DNA of 64,000 bases from Gehongia tenuis (GCF_014384795.1 NZ_JACRSR010000002.1:124001-188000); one strand, 5' to 3'. Positions 50,285 to 59,250 are shown, counted from the stretch's first letter. Program-made: numbers and translations. The notes: generated from the letters alone by a model not told the origin.

Positions 50285-51557
50285 AGTTCTCGAGCCGATC
50301 CCGCAGTGCCCAAAGCCCCAGAGCCGGGTTGGGGATAAAATAGACCTCCTCCCCATCCACCCAGTTGATGCCGGGCTTCAGCCTGCCGGGATCGTACTTT
50401 TTTGCCAGCATTCCATAGTCTTCAAAACGGATACGGCCCTTAACCGCTTTATCCCTGGACATCCTATCAAGACCATAGGTGACCCTAAAGCGGCCGTCGG
50501 GCGAGGAGTGCATCATGTGCGCCGCGACGCCCCGGTTCTGCGCCAACGGCCCAGCGGCGACCAGCGCCAAGGCGCCTTCCGTATCCCGATATCCATAGCG
50601 GGTAAGCAGATCGTCCACCTCCCGGTCCTCGCCAAAGGCCTCGATGCCCGGCGCCAGTACGATGAGTTCCCCGCCGTCGGCCATCATCATTCTTGTTCGG
50701 TAGATGGCCTTGTTGCCCACCCAGGTGGTGCGGAATTCCCCGGGGTCCATATAGGCCACCACCTTTTTCATGGGCCGGTCCACAAATTCAAAATTGATCC
50801 GCTGGGAGAGCCTGGCCGCGGCCTCAAAAGCGCTGCGGCGGTTGTCGAGATAGAAGCCCTTGACAGCCGGTTTGCCTTCGGCCTCACCGACCACCGTCAT
50901 GGCGTAATAGAGAGGCATATCCTTCAAAAAATGCTCCCCTGCATAATCCAGAACCTTCCGAACCGGCGTGTCGATGCGGCCCAAAATGTTTTCAATGCCG
51001 CACACCGCGCCAAGATAGTGGGTGGCGTCGATCATGGCCCGGCCGCCAAGGCCCACAAAAATATTCTTGGAATAGTTGGCCATGCCGACAACCTCATGGG
51101 GCACCACCTGACCCAGGGAGAGGATGAAGTCGTAATCCCCATTGATCACCGCACGGTTTACTTCAACGGGAATGGTCTCATTCATCCGTCCGCCGGAGAG
51201 CTCCGCCACATAGGCGGCGGGTACCTCGCCGATCTTGGCTACATCCACCCGCCAGCGGTGAAAATGGATCCGCTCCAACGGAATGTCCATACCAAACAGC
51301 TGCCGGAGCTCCGCCCGCGTCATCTCAAGGTGGGTCCCAAGAGCGATGATGAAATCCACCGTCATTTCATCCTTCAAACGGCTGTAGATCATCGCGGCGA
51401 TCCGGCCCGCCCCGCTGTGCAGCCGGGTGATGTCCGGGGGTATCAAGAGGATGCGCCGCATGCCCTTCAGTTTGGGATAGAGCTTCTTTTCAAAGACCCG
51501 CTCCAGTTCCTGAAGCTGAATCGCGCCCGCTTCCCGTTCCATGTAGATGCTCTCCAC
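50283..51557 (-). CDS. LarA-like nickel-pincer racemase/epimerase (DUF2088); proposed hydroxy-acid C2 epimerase
   Basis: A 424-aa lactate-racemase-family protein. The N-terminal DUF2088 has PPDITRLHSG (the DxTR nucleotide loop) and ALGTHLEMTRAEL (H76, matching LarA H108). H154, K164 and H180 have the same spacing as H174, K184 and H200 of LarA: K184 carries the nickel-pincer cofactor and H200 binds the nickel. It should therefore exchange the configuration next to a carboxylate. Context (sugar-acid kinase, mannonate-type dehydrogenase, Gnd) favours an aldonate such as gluconate/mannonate over lactate. No larB, larC or larE is in the window. GTG start at 51557, behind TAAGGGGTGA. Confidence 0.82.
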   Translation of the reverse strand: MESIYMEREAGAIQLQELERVFEKKLYPKLKGMRRILLIPPDITRLHSGAGRIAAMIYSRLKDEMTVDFIIALGTHLEMTRAELRQLFGMDIPLERIHFHRWRVDVAKIGEVPAAYVAELSGGRMNETIPVEVNRAVINGDYDFILSLGQVVPHEVVGMANYSKNIFVGLGGRAMIDATHYLGAVCGIENILGRIDTPVRKVLDYAGEHFLKDMPLYYAMTVVGEAEGKPAVKGFYLDNRRSAFEAAARLSQRINFEFVDRPMKKVVAYMDPGEFRTTWVGNKAIYRTRMMMADGGELIVLAPGIEAFGEDREVDDLLTRYGYRDTEGALALVAAGPLAQNRGVAAHMMHSSPDGRFRVTYGLDRMSRDKAVKGRIRFEDYGMLAKKYDPGRLKPGINWVDGEEVYFIPNPALGLWALRDRLEN

Positions 51558-51569
51558 CTAAATCACCCC

Positions 51570-53000
51570 TTACAGTTTTTGATAAGCTCCAAGATAACGC
51601 CGAAACCGCCGTGCATAGAAATCCTTCATCTCCGGATTGGGGTTCACCGTCCGCACCGTTTTGGCCTTAAAGCATGCATAAGCGGGAATCGCTTCCACCG
51701 CACGAAGGCCAATGGCCGCCGCACCCATGATGGAGCTGTGGGGATTTTCCCCAAGCTCCAGAGGCATCTGCAGAATATCCGCCGCCATCTGCAGCCAGAA
51801 GGGCGAAGCCTCGATTCCGCCGCTGGCCACAATCCGCTCCGGCTTTCCGCTCTCGGTTAACAGGGTGTAGCAGTGGTAAATATTCATCAAAATGCCCTCG
51901 AGCAGAGCATAGTAGTGTTCCGCCACCCCATGGCGGCCCTCTACGTCCACGAAACCGCCTCTTTGATCGTCCCGCCAGCCCGGACCCCGTTCCCCATAGA
52001 GAAAGGGCAGAAACACCGGCGCTTCGGCCCTGTCCACGCGGACAAGTGCCCGCTCCAGTGCGGCGTAATCGTATCTGCCGCCCAGCAGTGTTTTTGTGAA
52101 CCACTGGACACAGTTACCTGCGCCAGAGGTAGCGACCCCTGACAGGCGCACATCCTCCGCCATTGCATGGCACCAAAGGTTGGCGGAGCGCGGCAGAATA
52201 GGCTTTTGCACCGCCAAGCGGATGGCCCCGCTGGTGCCCACGGAAAAGCTCATCACTCCCGGAGCCATACCCCCCTGACCAATCTGATTCAAGGCGCCGT
52301 CGGCGCCGCCCACCGCTACCGGTGTACCGGCAGGAAGTCCCAGATCCTTTGCCGCCTCCTTTGCCATGGGGAAGGCGGCGTGGGGTTCGGTGAGCTCCGG
52401 CAGACGGTTCGTCCCAATGCCCATCAGTGCCAGCGCCTGCTCATCCCAGTCCAGCGTATGGATATTTAACATGCCGGAAGCGGAAACAGCGCAGCGGGAC
52501 GCCACCGGCAGGCCGGTGAACCGCTGGGACAAAAATCCTGTCTGAGTGGTGACCATTTGCGCCCTGTCCAAAAGCTCCGGCCCTTGCTCCTTCAAATGGA
52601 GATATTTCCAGAGCCCGAAGGTGCTGTGAACCGGGCAGCCCGTACGGTAATAGATTTCCCAGGCCCTTTTTTCGTCCCTCTTATATCGCTGGGCCGTGGA
52701 GGATGCATGGGTGTCCGCCCAGGTCAGAATGGGTGCGATGCACCGGCCGCCGCCGTCCAGCAGTGCCAGGCTGGGCCAAATCCCGCACAGGGAAACAACA
52801 TCGATGTCCCGGCCCCCTTCGTCCAGAGCCGCCCGGGCGCTTTCCGCCAAGGTTCCATAAACGCCTTCGCCATTTTGAGAGACCACATCGCACACTGTGC
52901 CGGGGTAGGCTGTCACCCGCTGGGCTACAATGCCCCGCCCCTCTTTATAGACCGCCGCTTTTGCCGAGGATGTGCTCGCTTCCAATGCCAAGACCTTCAA
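51570..53000 (-). CDS. FGGY family sugar kinase, gluconokinase-like
   Basis: A 476-aa kinase of the actin/hexokinase fold. The N-terminus MKVLALEASTSSAKAAVY is the phosphate-1 motif, WADTHAS is in the substrate pocket, and the catalytic base is D234 in GGADGALNQIGQGG; GTSGAIRLAV and VASGGIEASPFWLQ are the second-half ATP motifs. The family includes gluconokinase, xylulokinase and glycerol kinase; the order next to gnd favours gluconate. It lies 12 bases from larA-like and 14 from the dehydrogenase. Confidence 0.87.
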   Translation of the reverse strand: MKVLALEASTSSAKAAVYKEGRGIVAQRVTAYPGTVCDVVSQNGEGVYGTLAESARAALDEGGRDIDVVSLCGIWPSLALLDGGGRCIAPILTWADTHASSTAQRYKRDEKRAWEIYYRTGCPVHSTFGLWKYLHLKEQGPELLDRAQMVTTQTGFLSQRFTGLPVASRCAVSASGMLNIHTLDWDEQALALMGIGTNRLPELTEPHAAFPMAKEAAKDLGLPAGTPVAVGGADGALNQIGQGGMAPGVMSFSVGTSGAIRLAVQKPILPRSANLWCHAMAEDVRLSGVATSGAGNCVQWFTKTLLGGRYDYAALERALVRVDRAEAPVFLPFLYGERGPGWRDDQRGGFVDVEGRHGVAEHYYALLEGILMNIYHCYTLLTESGKPERIVASGGIEASPFWLQMAADILQMPLELGENPHSSIMGAAAIGLRAVEAIPAYACFKAKTVRTVNPNPEMKDFYARRFRRYLGAYQKL

Positions 53001-53013
53001 TGCTTCACCCCCA

Positions 53014-53808
53014 CTATATGCTGGTCACGGCGAAGCCGCCGTCCACCGGCAGTACCACGCCGGTAATGAATCCGGATTTTTCACTGTCAGCGAGAAAAAG
53101 TGCCGCGCCCACCAAATCTTCCGGTTTACCGAACCGCCCCATGGGCGTATGGGCAAGAACAGCTTCTCCTCGTTTGGTGTATCCGCCGCCTTTTTCCGTG
53201 AGCAGATAGCGGTTTTGATCGGTGATAAAAAATCCAGGTGCAATGGCATTGACCCGAATACCGGGATGGACATTCTGGCTCATGTACACGGCCAGCCACT
53301 GGGTAAAATTCACTACAGCGGCCTTGGCCGCCCCATAGCCCACCACATTGGTCAAAGGCCGGATCCCTGCCATGGACGCAATATTGATAATGCTGCCAGC
53401 GCCCATGCTTTCCATGACGCTGCCAAAAACCTGGCTGGGCAGCACCGTCCCCATGAGGTTGAGATCGATCACGCTCCGCAAATCGTCTTCGGGCAGATCA
53501 AAAAAGGAGTGATTCGGACCCGCGGTGGCGCCCGGCCGGTTGCCGCCCGCCCCGTTGATCAAAACATCCACCCGGCCAAAATCGGCTAAAACCTCTGCTC
53601 GCACAGCCTCGATGCTTTCTTTTTGCTGGACATCGCAGGGATAGACCCGAGCCATACCGCCAAAAGCCTCGATCGCTTCCGCAATCCTTTGTCCTTTCTC
53701 CGGGGTTCGGTTCAGGATCGCAATCTTCCAGCCTTCCCGTGCCATCCCTTTTGCGATAGCGCTGCACAGTACGCCGCTGCCGCCGGTGATCACCGCAATC
53801 TGGTCCAT
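53014..53808 (-). CDS. Short-chain dehydrogenase, fructuronate reductase/mannonate oxidoreductase type
   Basis: A 264-aa SDR. Cofactor loop TGGSGVLC (residues 8-15), with NAG-type NGAGGN (85-90), and catalytic S145, Y158, K162 (YxxxK). TGGxGVLC, a Thr-rich loop after NGAGGNRP, NLMGTVLPSQVF and FTQWLAVYMSQ are what I know from the SDR-type mannonate oxidoreductases of uronate operons. N33-R34 after beta-2, where NAD-dependent members carry Asp, suggests NADPH. A gluconate 5-dehydrogenase is the alternative. ATG 53808, GGGAGG upstream, one base after gnd. Confidence 0.85.
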   Translation of the reverse strand: MDQIAVITGGSGVLCSAIAKGMAREGWKIAILNRTPEKGQRIAEAIEAFGGMARVYPCDVQQKESIEAVRAEVLADFGRVDVLINGAGGNRPGATAGPNHSFFDLPEDDLRSVIDLNLMGTVLPSQVFGSVMESMGAGSIINIASMAGIRPLTNVVGYGAAKAAVVNFTQWLAVYMSQNVHPGIRVNAIAPGFFITDQNRYLLTEKGGGYTKRGEAVLAHTPMGRFGKPEDLVGAALFLADSEKSGFITGVVLPVDGGFAVTSI

Positions 53809-53809
53809 A

Positions 53810-55219
53810 CTACGCCTCCCAATCGGTGTGGAAATGGCCTTCCCTGTCCACACGCTCATAGGTGTGGGCGCCGAAATAATCCCGCTGGGCCTGCAAGAGA
53901 TTGTGGGGCCAGCGTTCACAGCGGATGCCGTCAAAGTAAGTCAGCGCCGCTGAAAAGCTGGGAACACTGACCCCCGCCTCCGCTGCCAGAACAACCACTT
54001 GGCGCAGGGCGGCCTCATTTTGCTTCATGATATTTTCAAAGTAGGGGTCCATCATGAGATTCTCCAGTTTAGGATTGAGCCGATAGGCCTCCTTGATGCG
54101 GTCCAAAAACTGGGCCCGGATGATACATCCGCCCCGCCAGAGCAGCGCGATATTGCCCAAATTAAGATCCCATTCGTAGAAGTCCGAGGCCTCCTGCATC
54201 ACATCAAAGCCCTGAGCATAGGAGCATATCTTGGCTGCATACATGGCCTTCCCCAGTCCATCGAGCAGCTCCTCACGTTCCACATTTTGAGCCTTGTCCG
54301 GTCTTCCAAAGATGCCGGCCATTTTGAGCCGCACATCCTTCCTCGCGGACATACAGCGGGCAAATACCGCCTCGGCCAGCATGGACGCCGGAACGCCAAG
54401 ATCCAGCGCCTCCTGAGCGGTCCATTTCCCAGTGCCCTTCTGACCCGCCCTATCCAAGATCACGTCCACGATGGGTTTGTCCGTCTCCGGGTCCTTGCGG
54501 CGCAGGATATCCGCCGTAATCTCGATGAGATAGGAATTGAGTTCCCCTTCATTCCAGGCTGAGAATGCCTCGGACATAGCCTTGGCATCCATGCCCAGCA
54601 CTCGCCTCATCAGATCGTAGGCCTCACAGATGAGCTGCATATCGCCGTATTCGATGCCGTTATGGACGGTCTTCACAAAGTGGCCCGCCCCTTCCGGCCC
54701 AATGTAGCCGCAGCAGGGTTCTCCATCCACATGGGCGGCAATCCCCTCCAGGATATCGGCGGCCAGCCGGTAGGCCCGTTTGGAGCCGCCGGGCATGATG
54801 CTCGGTCCTTTGAGGGCGCCTTCCTCTCCGCCGGATACGCCCGTGCCCAGATACAGCACACCCTGTTCCCGCAGCCGCTGGGCCCGCCGGATGGTGTCCT
54901 TGAAGTGGGAGTTGCCGCCATCGATGATCAAATCCCCAGGCTCCAGCAGCGAAACCAGCGAATCGATCACTGAATCCACCGGCGCACCCGCCTTCACCAT
55001 GAGCATGATCCTGCGCGGACGTTTCAGCGCGCCCACAAGATCCATCAGTTCAACATAGCCCTCGATGTTTTTGCCCTGGGCACGCCCTTCCATAAACGCC
55101 TCCACCACCTTGGCGGAAAGATTATACACCGCTACCCGGAAGCCCTTTGATTCCATATTCAAAGCCAGATTCTGACCCATGACTCCAAGTCCAATCAAAG
55201 CAATATCGCACTGACCCAT
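53810..55219 (-). CDS. gnd: 6-phosphogluconate dehydrogenase, decarboxylating
   Basis: A 469-aa enzyme oxidising 6-phosphogluconate to ribulose 5-phosphate and CO2. Present are GVSGGEEGALKGPSIMPGG, the catalytic KTVHNGIEYGDMQLI, WTAQEALDLGVP, and the C-terminal QAQRDYFGAHTYER. The cofactor loop reads GLGVMG where NADP-specific enzymes have GxAxxG, and N33-L34-S35 replaces the NR(S/T) whose Arg binds the NADP phosphate; so NAD+ use is likely. Start ATG 55219 (AAAAGGAGG eight bases upstream). First gene of the operon. Confidence 0.96.
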   Translation of the reverse strand: MGQCDIALIGLGVMGQNLALNMESKGFRVAVYNLSAKVVEAFMEGRAQGKNIEGYVELMDLVGALKRPRRIMLMVKAGAPVDSVIDSLVSLLEPGDLIIDGGNSHFKDTIRRAQRLREQGVLYLGTGVSGGEEGALKGPSIMPGGSKRAYRLAADILEGIAAHVDGEPCCGYIGPEGAGHFVKTVHNGIEYGDMQLICEAYDLMRRVLGMDAKAMSEAFSAWNEGELNSYLIEITADILRRKDPETDKPIVDVILDRAGQKGTGKWTAQEALDLGVPASMLAEAVFARCMSARKDVRLKMAGIFGRPDKAQNVEREELLDGLGKAMYAAKICSYAQGFDVMQEASDFYEWDLNLGNIALLWRGGCIIRAQFLDRIKEAYRLNPKLENLMMDPYFENIMKQNEAALRQVVVLAAEAGVSVPSFSAALTYFDGIRCERWPHNLLQAQRDYFGAHTYERVDREGHFHTDWEA

Positions 55220-55249
55220 CACAACAGCCTCCTTTTCCATTTCGTCTTC

Positions 55250-55278
55250 ATTGTAACCCAGAGGGAAATCGTTTTCAA
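55250..55278 (-). promoter_or_regulatory. Promoter of the gnd-SDR-kinase-LarA-like operon
   Basis: -35 TTGAAA (55273-55278), 17-bp spacer, -10 TACAAT (55250-55255) on the minus strand. No gene for a regulator lies within this operon. Confidence 0.8.
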
Positions 55279-55291
55279 GTCATTCTTACAA

Positions 55292-55319
55292 TAAAAAAAG
55301 GAGCGTCTCCGCTCCTTTT
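55292..55319 (-). terminator. Terminator of the rubrerythrin gene
   Basis: Stem 55296-55305 with 55310-55319, loop TCTC, T-run on the minus strand, eleven bases past the rubrerythrin stop. Confidence 0.9.
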
Positions 55320-55329
55320 CATCCATCCA

Positions 55330-55875
55330 TTATTGGAAATAGCGCTCCAGCAGGCCCTTAAATGCACGGCCGTGGCGGGCTTCATCCTTGCACATCTCGT
55401 GTACGGTGTCATGGATAGCATCGTAGCCCAGCTTCTTGGCCAGCGTTGCCAGATCCTTCTTGCCCTGCGTTGCGCCGTACTCGGCTTCCACCCGCAGCTG
55501 CAGGTTCTTCTTCGTGTCGGCATGAACCACTTCGCCCAGAAGCTCAGCAAATTTAGCCGCATGTTCCGCCTCTTCAAATGCGATACGCTTGTAAGCCTCG
55601 GCCACCTCAGGATAGCCTTCGCGGTCCGCCTGACGGCTCATAGCCAGATACATACCCACCTCGGTGCACTCGCCAGTGAAATTTGCCCGAAGACCTTCAA
55701 CCACCTCGGGATCCACACCCTGGGCCACACCCACACGGTGCTCATCGGCCCACTGCATCTCGCCTTCGGCCTTCTCCATAAACTTATCCCTGGGCGCACC
55801 ACACTGGGGACACTTGTCGGGAGCGCTGTCGCCCACATGCACATAACCACAGACCTGACACACATACTTTTTCAT
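55330..55875 (-). CDS. Reverse rubrerythrin (rubredoxin domain first)
   Basis: A 181-aa peroxidase reducing hydrogen peroxide in anaerobes. The rubredoxin-like domain is at the N-terminus (YVCQVCGY ... CPQCG, four Cys), and the four-helix diiron domain follows, with E-x-x-x-x-x-Y and ExxH pairs in [35 protein letters not shown] and [11 protein letters not shown]. The order is the reverse of classical rubrerythrin. ATG 55875 (GGAGG nine bases upstream); the upstream GTG is part of that site. Single-gene unit with strong promoter. Confidence 0.92.
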   Translation of the reverse strand: MKKYVCQVCGYVHVGDSAPDKCPQCGAPRDKFMEKAEGEMQWADEHRVGVAQGVDPEVVEGLRANFTGECTEVGMYLAMSRQADREGYPEVAEAYKRIAFEEAEHAAKFAELLGEVVHADTKKNLQLRVEAEYGATQGKKDLATLAKKLGYDAIHDTVHEMCKDEARHGRAFKGLLERYFQ

Positions 55876-55935
55876 CTTAGAGATCCTCCTCACTGTTTTT
55901 AGACTGCCCTTGGGTTCTATCGAACCTCTTCTTCG

Positions 55936-55964
55936 ATTATAAGACCCAGGCGAAGGCCCGTCAA
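55936..55964 (-). promoter_or_regulatory. Promoter of the rubrerythrin gene
   Basis: -35 TTGACG (55959-55964), 17-bp spacer, -10 TATAAT (55936-55941) on the minus strand; about 60-base leader. I see no clear PerR box. Confidence 0.82.
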
Positions 55965-55991
55965 GGATTTTGTCTAAAATTTAACAATAGT

Positions 55992-57338
55992 TCAGGACAT
56001 CTTTTTTTGTATCAGTTCAGCAAGCTCATTGGCCTTGTGCTGAATTTCCCTGCGGTCCTCGCCTTCCACCATCACCCGAACCAGCGGTTCGGTGCCGGAT
56101 AGGCGAATGAGCACCCGGCCCTTGCCTTCCAAGCTCTTCTCCAGCCTATCAATCTCCCGCCGGATATCCACATCGGTCTGCAAAAACTCTCTGCGGTCCG
56201 TATTGATCCTGATGTTGACCAAAACCTGGGGCAGCTCTTCCATGCACTGATCCGCCAGCACGGAAAGCCGTTTCTGCTTTCTGACCATGACGGAAATCAG
56301 TTGTACCGCCGTCAAAAGGCCATCGCCTGTCGAGTTATGATCGAGGAAAATCACATGGCCCGAGGCCTCGCCGCCCAAACAGTAGTGGTCCTGACACATC
56401 CGCTCCAAAACGTAGCGATCGCCCACCTGGGTGCGGATAAACTGGATGCCCGCTTCCCTCATCGCAATCTCAAGGCCCATGTTGCTCATGACCGTACCCA
56501 CCAGCGTGTTGCCCTTAAGAGCGCCCCGTTCCTTCAGGTCCAGGGCACAGATGGCCATCACATGGTCGCCGTCCACCAGCCGGCCCCGGTCATCCACCGC
56601 TATGAGGCGGTCCGCGTCGCCGTCAAAAGCCAGGCCAATATCAGCACCCAGCTCCTGCACCAGCTGCTGCAGCCGTTCAGGATGGGTGGAACCGCACAGG
56701 TCATTGATATTCGTGCCGTCAGGCTCGTTATAGAAAGCATGGACCGTGGCGCCCATATCGGCCAGCGTCCGCGGGGCCACGTAGGAGGCCGCGCCATTGG
56801 CCGCATCCACCACGATGGTCATGCCCGCCAGGTCCGCCTGGGTGGTGGCCTTGACAAATTCCATGTAGTTGTCCGTGGCATTGCGCATGATGATGCTCCG
56901 CCCCACATGAACGCCTACCGGCCGCGGCAGATCGTCCTCTGCCTTCACCAGCGCTTCAATCCGGTCCTCCAAGGCGTCGGGCAGCTTGAAGCCGTTGCCA
57001 TCGAAAAATTTGATGCCATTGTATTCGACCGAGTTATGGGAGGCGCTGATCATCACACCGGCGTCCATCTCATAAAGGCGGGTCAAATGGGCCACTGCCG
57101 GCGTCGGGAGCACCCCTACCAGCGCCGCCGTAGCACCTGTGGAGCAGATCCCCGCCACCACCGCCGCTTCCAGCATATTTCCTGAAATACGGGGATCCCG
57201 TCCCACCAAAATCGTGGGCTTATGAGCCCCGTCCGTTAAAACGTTGGCGCCGGCCCGTCCAATCCGATAGGCGAGCTCACAGGTCAGCTCTTCATTGGCC
57301 ACTCCCCGAACCCCGTCGGTTCCAAACATTCTTGCCAT
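55992..57338 (-). CDS. glmM: Phosphoglucosamine mutase
   Basis: A 448-aa enzyme converting glucosamine 6-phosphate to glucosamine 1-phosphate for peptidoglycan. MARMFGTDGVRGVANEEL is the classic opening; the phosphoserine is in GVMISASHNSVEYNG, the metal loop is AFDGDADRLIAVD, and the sugar loop GGEASGHVIF; RLSGTEPLVRVMVEG binds phosphate. Length is normal. It lies 29 bases after trxB. Confidence 0.97.
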   Translation of the reverse strand: MARMFGTDGVRGVANEELTCELAYRIGRAGANVLTDGAHKPTILVGRDPRISGNMLEAAVVAGICSTGATAALVGVLPTPAVAHLTRLYEMDAGVMISASHNSVEYNGIKFFDGNGFKLPDALEDRIEALVKAEDDLPRPVGVHVGRSIIMRNATDNYMEFVKATTQADLAGMTIVVDAANGAASYVAPRTLADMGATVHAFYNEPDGTNINDLCGSTHPERLQQLVQELGADIGLAFDGDADRLIAVDDRGRLVDGDHVMAICALDLKERGALKGNTLVGTVMSNMGLEIAMREAGIQFIRTQVGDRYVLERMCQDHYCLGGEASGHVIFLDHNSTGDGLLTAVQLISVMVRKQKRLSVLADQCMEELPQVLVNIRINTDRREFLQTDVDIRREIDRLEKSLEGKGRVLIRLSGTEPLVRVMVEGEDRREIQHKANELAELIQKKMS

Positions 57339-57367
57339 ATACGATCCACCTCACAGCTTTTTAACGA

Positions 57368-58285
57368 TCAGAATCCTGCGTTCTGCAAATACTCCTCGGC
57401 CTGCCGAATGGCTTGAGCCCCCTGGGCGGCCGCCACCACGATTTGACGGAACTCACTGTCCAGCGCATCCCCGGCAGCAAAAACACCGGGAATATTGGTC
57501 CTGAAATCCTTATGGAAGGGAATGCTTCCATTCTCTCTCAGCTCAATGGTACCCTGCAGCCATGCCGTCTGCGGCTTGGTGCCCACGGCGATGAAGATGC
57601 CCTCCACCGGCAGATCCTCCGCCGTCTGGTCATCCACCCGCTCAATCCGGAGGCCCTCCACTTTCTCTCCGCCCAGAATCTCCTTGGGCGTATAAGGTGT
57701 GCAGAACTTTACATTGGGAAGTTTCTTCACACGCTCCACCAGCACAGCGCTGGCCCGGAACTCATCCCGGCGGTGTACCACATAGATCTCCTTGCAAAAC
57801 CTCGCCAGATACTCGGCATCTGTGAGCGCCGTGTTGCCGCCGCCCACCACAGCCACCTTCTTATCCCGGAAGAAGGCGCCGTCGCAGGTTGCGCAGTAAG
57901 AAACGCCCTTGCCCCGAAGTTCCTCCTCACGCTCCAGCCCCAGCGTCTTGGGCGTGGCTCCAAGGGCCAGGATCACGGTTCTTGCCTCATAGGTTCCGCC
58001 ATTGCCTTCCACCTTCCGAATTTCTCCCTCCTGGGAGAGACGGATGGCCGTATCATAGATGGTTTCCGCACCAAAACGGCGGGCCTGTTCCTCCATGGCC
58101 ATGGCTAAATCGATACCCTTGACGCCTTGCGGGAAGCCAGGATAGTTCTCAATCATATCCACGTTGGTGATCTGCCCCCCGGCAAACATCTGCTCCAGAA
58201 TAGCGGTGGAAAATCCCGCACGGGCGCCGTACAAAGCGGCGGTAAGACCTGCGGGTCCGCCGCCCACGATCAAAATATCATACAT
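57368..58285 (-). CDS. trxB: Thioredoxin reductase (NADPH)
   Basis: A 305-aa FAD protein: FAD loop VGGGPAGLTAALYGARAG near the start, NADPH loop VVGGGNTALTDAEYLAR, and the redox-active pair C131-C134 in SYCATCDGAFF; GVFAAGDALD closes the FAD site. Start is ATG 58285 because GGGAG lies nine bases upstream; an ATG at 58306 has its upstream Gs in a small hairpin (CCCCG/CGGGG). Upstream is a -10 TATAAT without clear -35. Confidence 0.93.
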   Translation of the reverse strand: MYDILIVGGGPAGLTAALYGARAGFSTAILEQMFAGGQITNVDMIENYPGFPQGVKGIDLAMAMEEQARRFGAETIYDTAIRLSQEGEIRKVEGNGGTYEARTVILALGATPKTLGLEREEELRGKGVSYCATCDGAFFRDKKVAVVGGGNTALTDAEYLARFCKEIYVVHRRDEFRASAVLVERVKKLPNVKFCTPYTPKEILGGEKVEGLRIERVDDQTAEDLPVEGIFIAVGTKPQTAWLQGTIELRENGSIPFHKDFRTNIPGVFAAGDALDSEFRQIVVAAAQGAQAIRQAEEYLQNAGF

Positions 58286-58374
58286 GCTGCTGATCTCCCG
58301 ATTCATTCGTATTCCCCGGAAAACGGGGTTTCTATTATTATACAACACCGTCGGAGCTTCTAGCCACCATCCCA

Positions 58375-58405
58375 TAAAAAAAACGCGCTGAGTGCGCGTT
58401 TTTTT
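58375..58405 (-). terminator. Terminator of rplM-rpsI
   Basis: Stem 58378-58388 with 58394-58404, loop TGAGT, T-run on the minus strand, nine bases past rpsI. Confidence 0.9.
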
Positions 58406-58413
58406 GGGAATCT

Positions 58414-58806
58414 TTAACGTTTGGAGAACTGAGGCGCACGACGGGCGGCCTTGAGGCCGTATTTCTTACGTTCCTTCATGCGCGGATCACGGGTCAGGAA
58501 GCCCGCCCGCTTCAAGGGAGTCCTCAGTTTATCATCGGCCTTCAGCAAAGCGCGGGCGATACCATGACGGATCGCACCAGCCTGACCGCTGAGACCGCCG
58601 CCGCTGACGTTCACCAGAACATCAAAACGGCCTTCAAGCTGGGTCAGCGCAAGAGGCTGACGAACGACCATCTTCAAGGTCTCCAGATTGAAATAATCGT
58701 CAATATCCCGTTTGTTGATCACAATCTTGCCATCGCCGGGAACCAAACGCACCCGGGCAATGGAGGTCTTTCTTCTACCGGTTCCGTAATACTGCACCTG
58801 AGCCAT
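58414..58806 (-). CDS. rpsI: 30S ribosomal protein S9
   Basis: A 130-aa small-subunit protein whose C-terminal tail reaches the P-site t[22 protein letters not shown] opens it, [20 protein letters not shown] is the core and the tail [16 protein letters not shown] ends in the conserved KR. Thirteen bases after rplM. Confidence 0.98.
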   Translation of the reverse strand: MAQVQYYGTGRRKTSIARVRLVPGDGKIVINKRDIDDYFNLETLKMVVRQPLALTQLEGRFDVLVNVSGGGLSGQAGAIRHGIARALLKADDKLRTPLKRAGFLTRDPRMKERKKYGLKAARRAPQFSKR

Positions 58807-58818
58807 CTGCCGTCCTCC

Positions 58819-59250
58819 TTACACGATGTCCAGCACTTCGGGCTGCTGAGCCTGATGATCATGCTCACTGCCTTTGTATACCCGAAGCTTCTTAATCATA
58901 TCCCGTCCCAAGCTGTTCTTGGGAAGCATGCCGCGGATCGCTTCGTAAACGGCAACGTCCGCCTTCTTCTCCATCATCTGGCGGTACACCGTCTCCTTCA
59001 GACCGCCGGGATAGCCGCTGTGACGGCGGAAAACCTTCTGATCCAGCTTTTTGCCCGTCAGCACAACCTTATCCGCGTTGAGAATGATCACGTGATCCCC
59101 GCAATCCACATGGGGAGTATATTCAGGTTTATTCTTACCGCGCAGAACCGCCGCAACCTGGCTTGCCAGACGTCCCAGGACTTTGCCCTCGGCGTCCACC
59201 ACGTACCACTTGCGCGTTACGTTCTGAGCGTTAGCCATATACGTTTTCAA
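58819..59250 (-). CDS. rplM: 50S ribosomal protein L13
   Basis: A 143-aa early-assembly protein. [22 protein letters not shown] opens as expected, [18 protein letters not shown] and [19 protein letters not shown] are conserved. The start is a TTG at 59250, with GGAGG eight bases upstream; the inner ATG (59238) would be too far from the site and would cut the conserved MKTYM. It follows a consensus promoter and an L13-type leader. Confidence 0.97.
   Translation of the reverse strand: MKTYMANAQNVTRKWYVVDAEGKVLGRLASQVAAVLRGKNKPEYTPHVDCGDHVIILNADKVVLTGKKLDQKVFRRHSGYPGGLKETVYRQMMEKKADVAVYEAIRGMLPKNSLGRDMIKKLRVYKGSEHDHQAQQPEVLDIV

Noticed and set aside
50283..51557. LarA-like gene as a plain lactate racemase
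   Set aside because: It is not beside lactate dehydrogenase, a lactate permease or larBCE; it is the last gene of a sugar-acid operon.
51570..53000. FGGY kinase as xylulokinase or glycerol kinase
   Set aside because: Motifs allow several sugars, but there is no isomerase, glycerol facilitator or dehydrogenase nearby; gnd and the aldonate-type genes favour gluconate.
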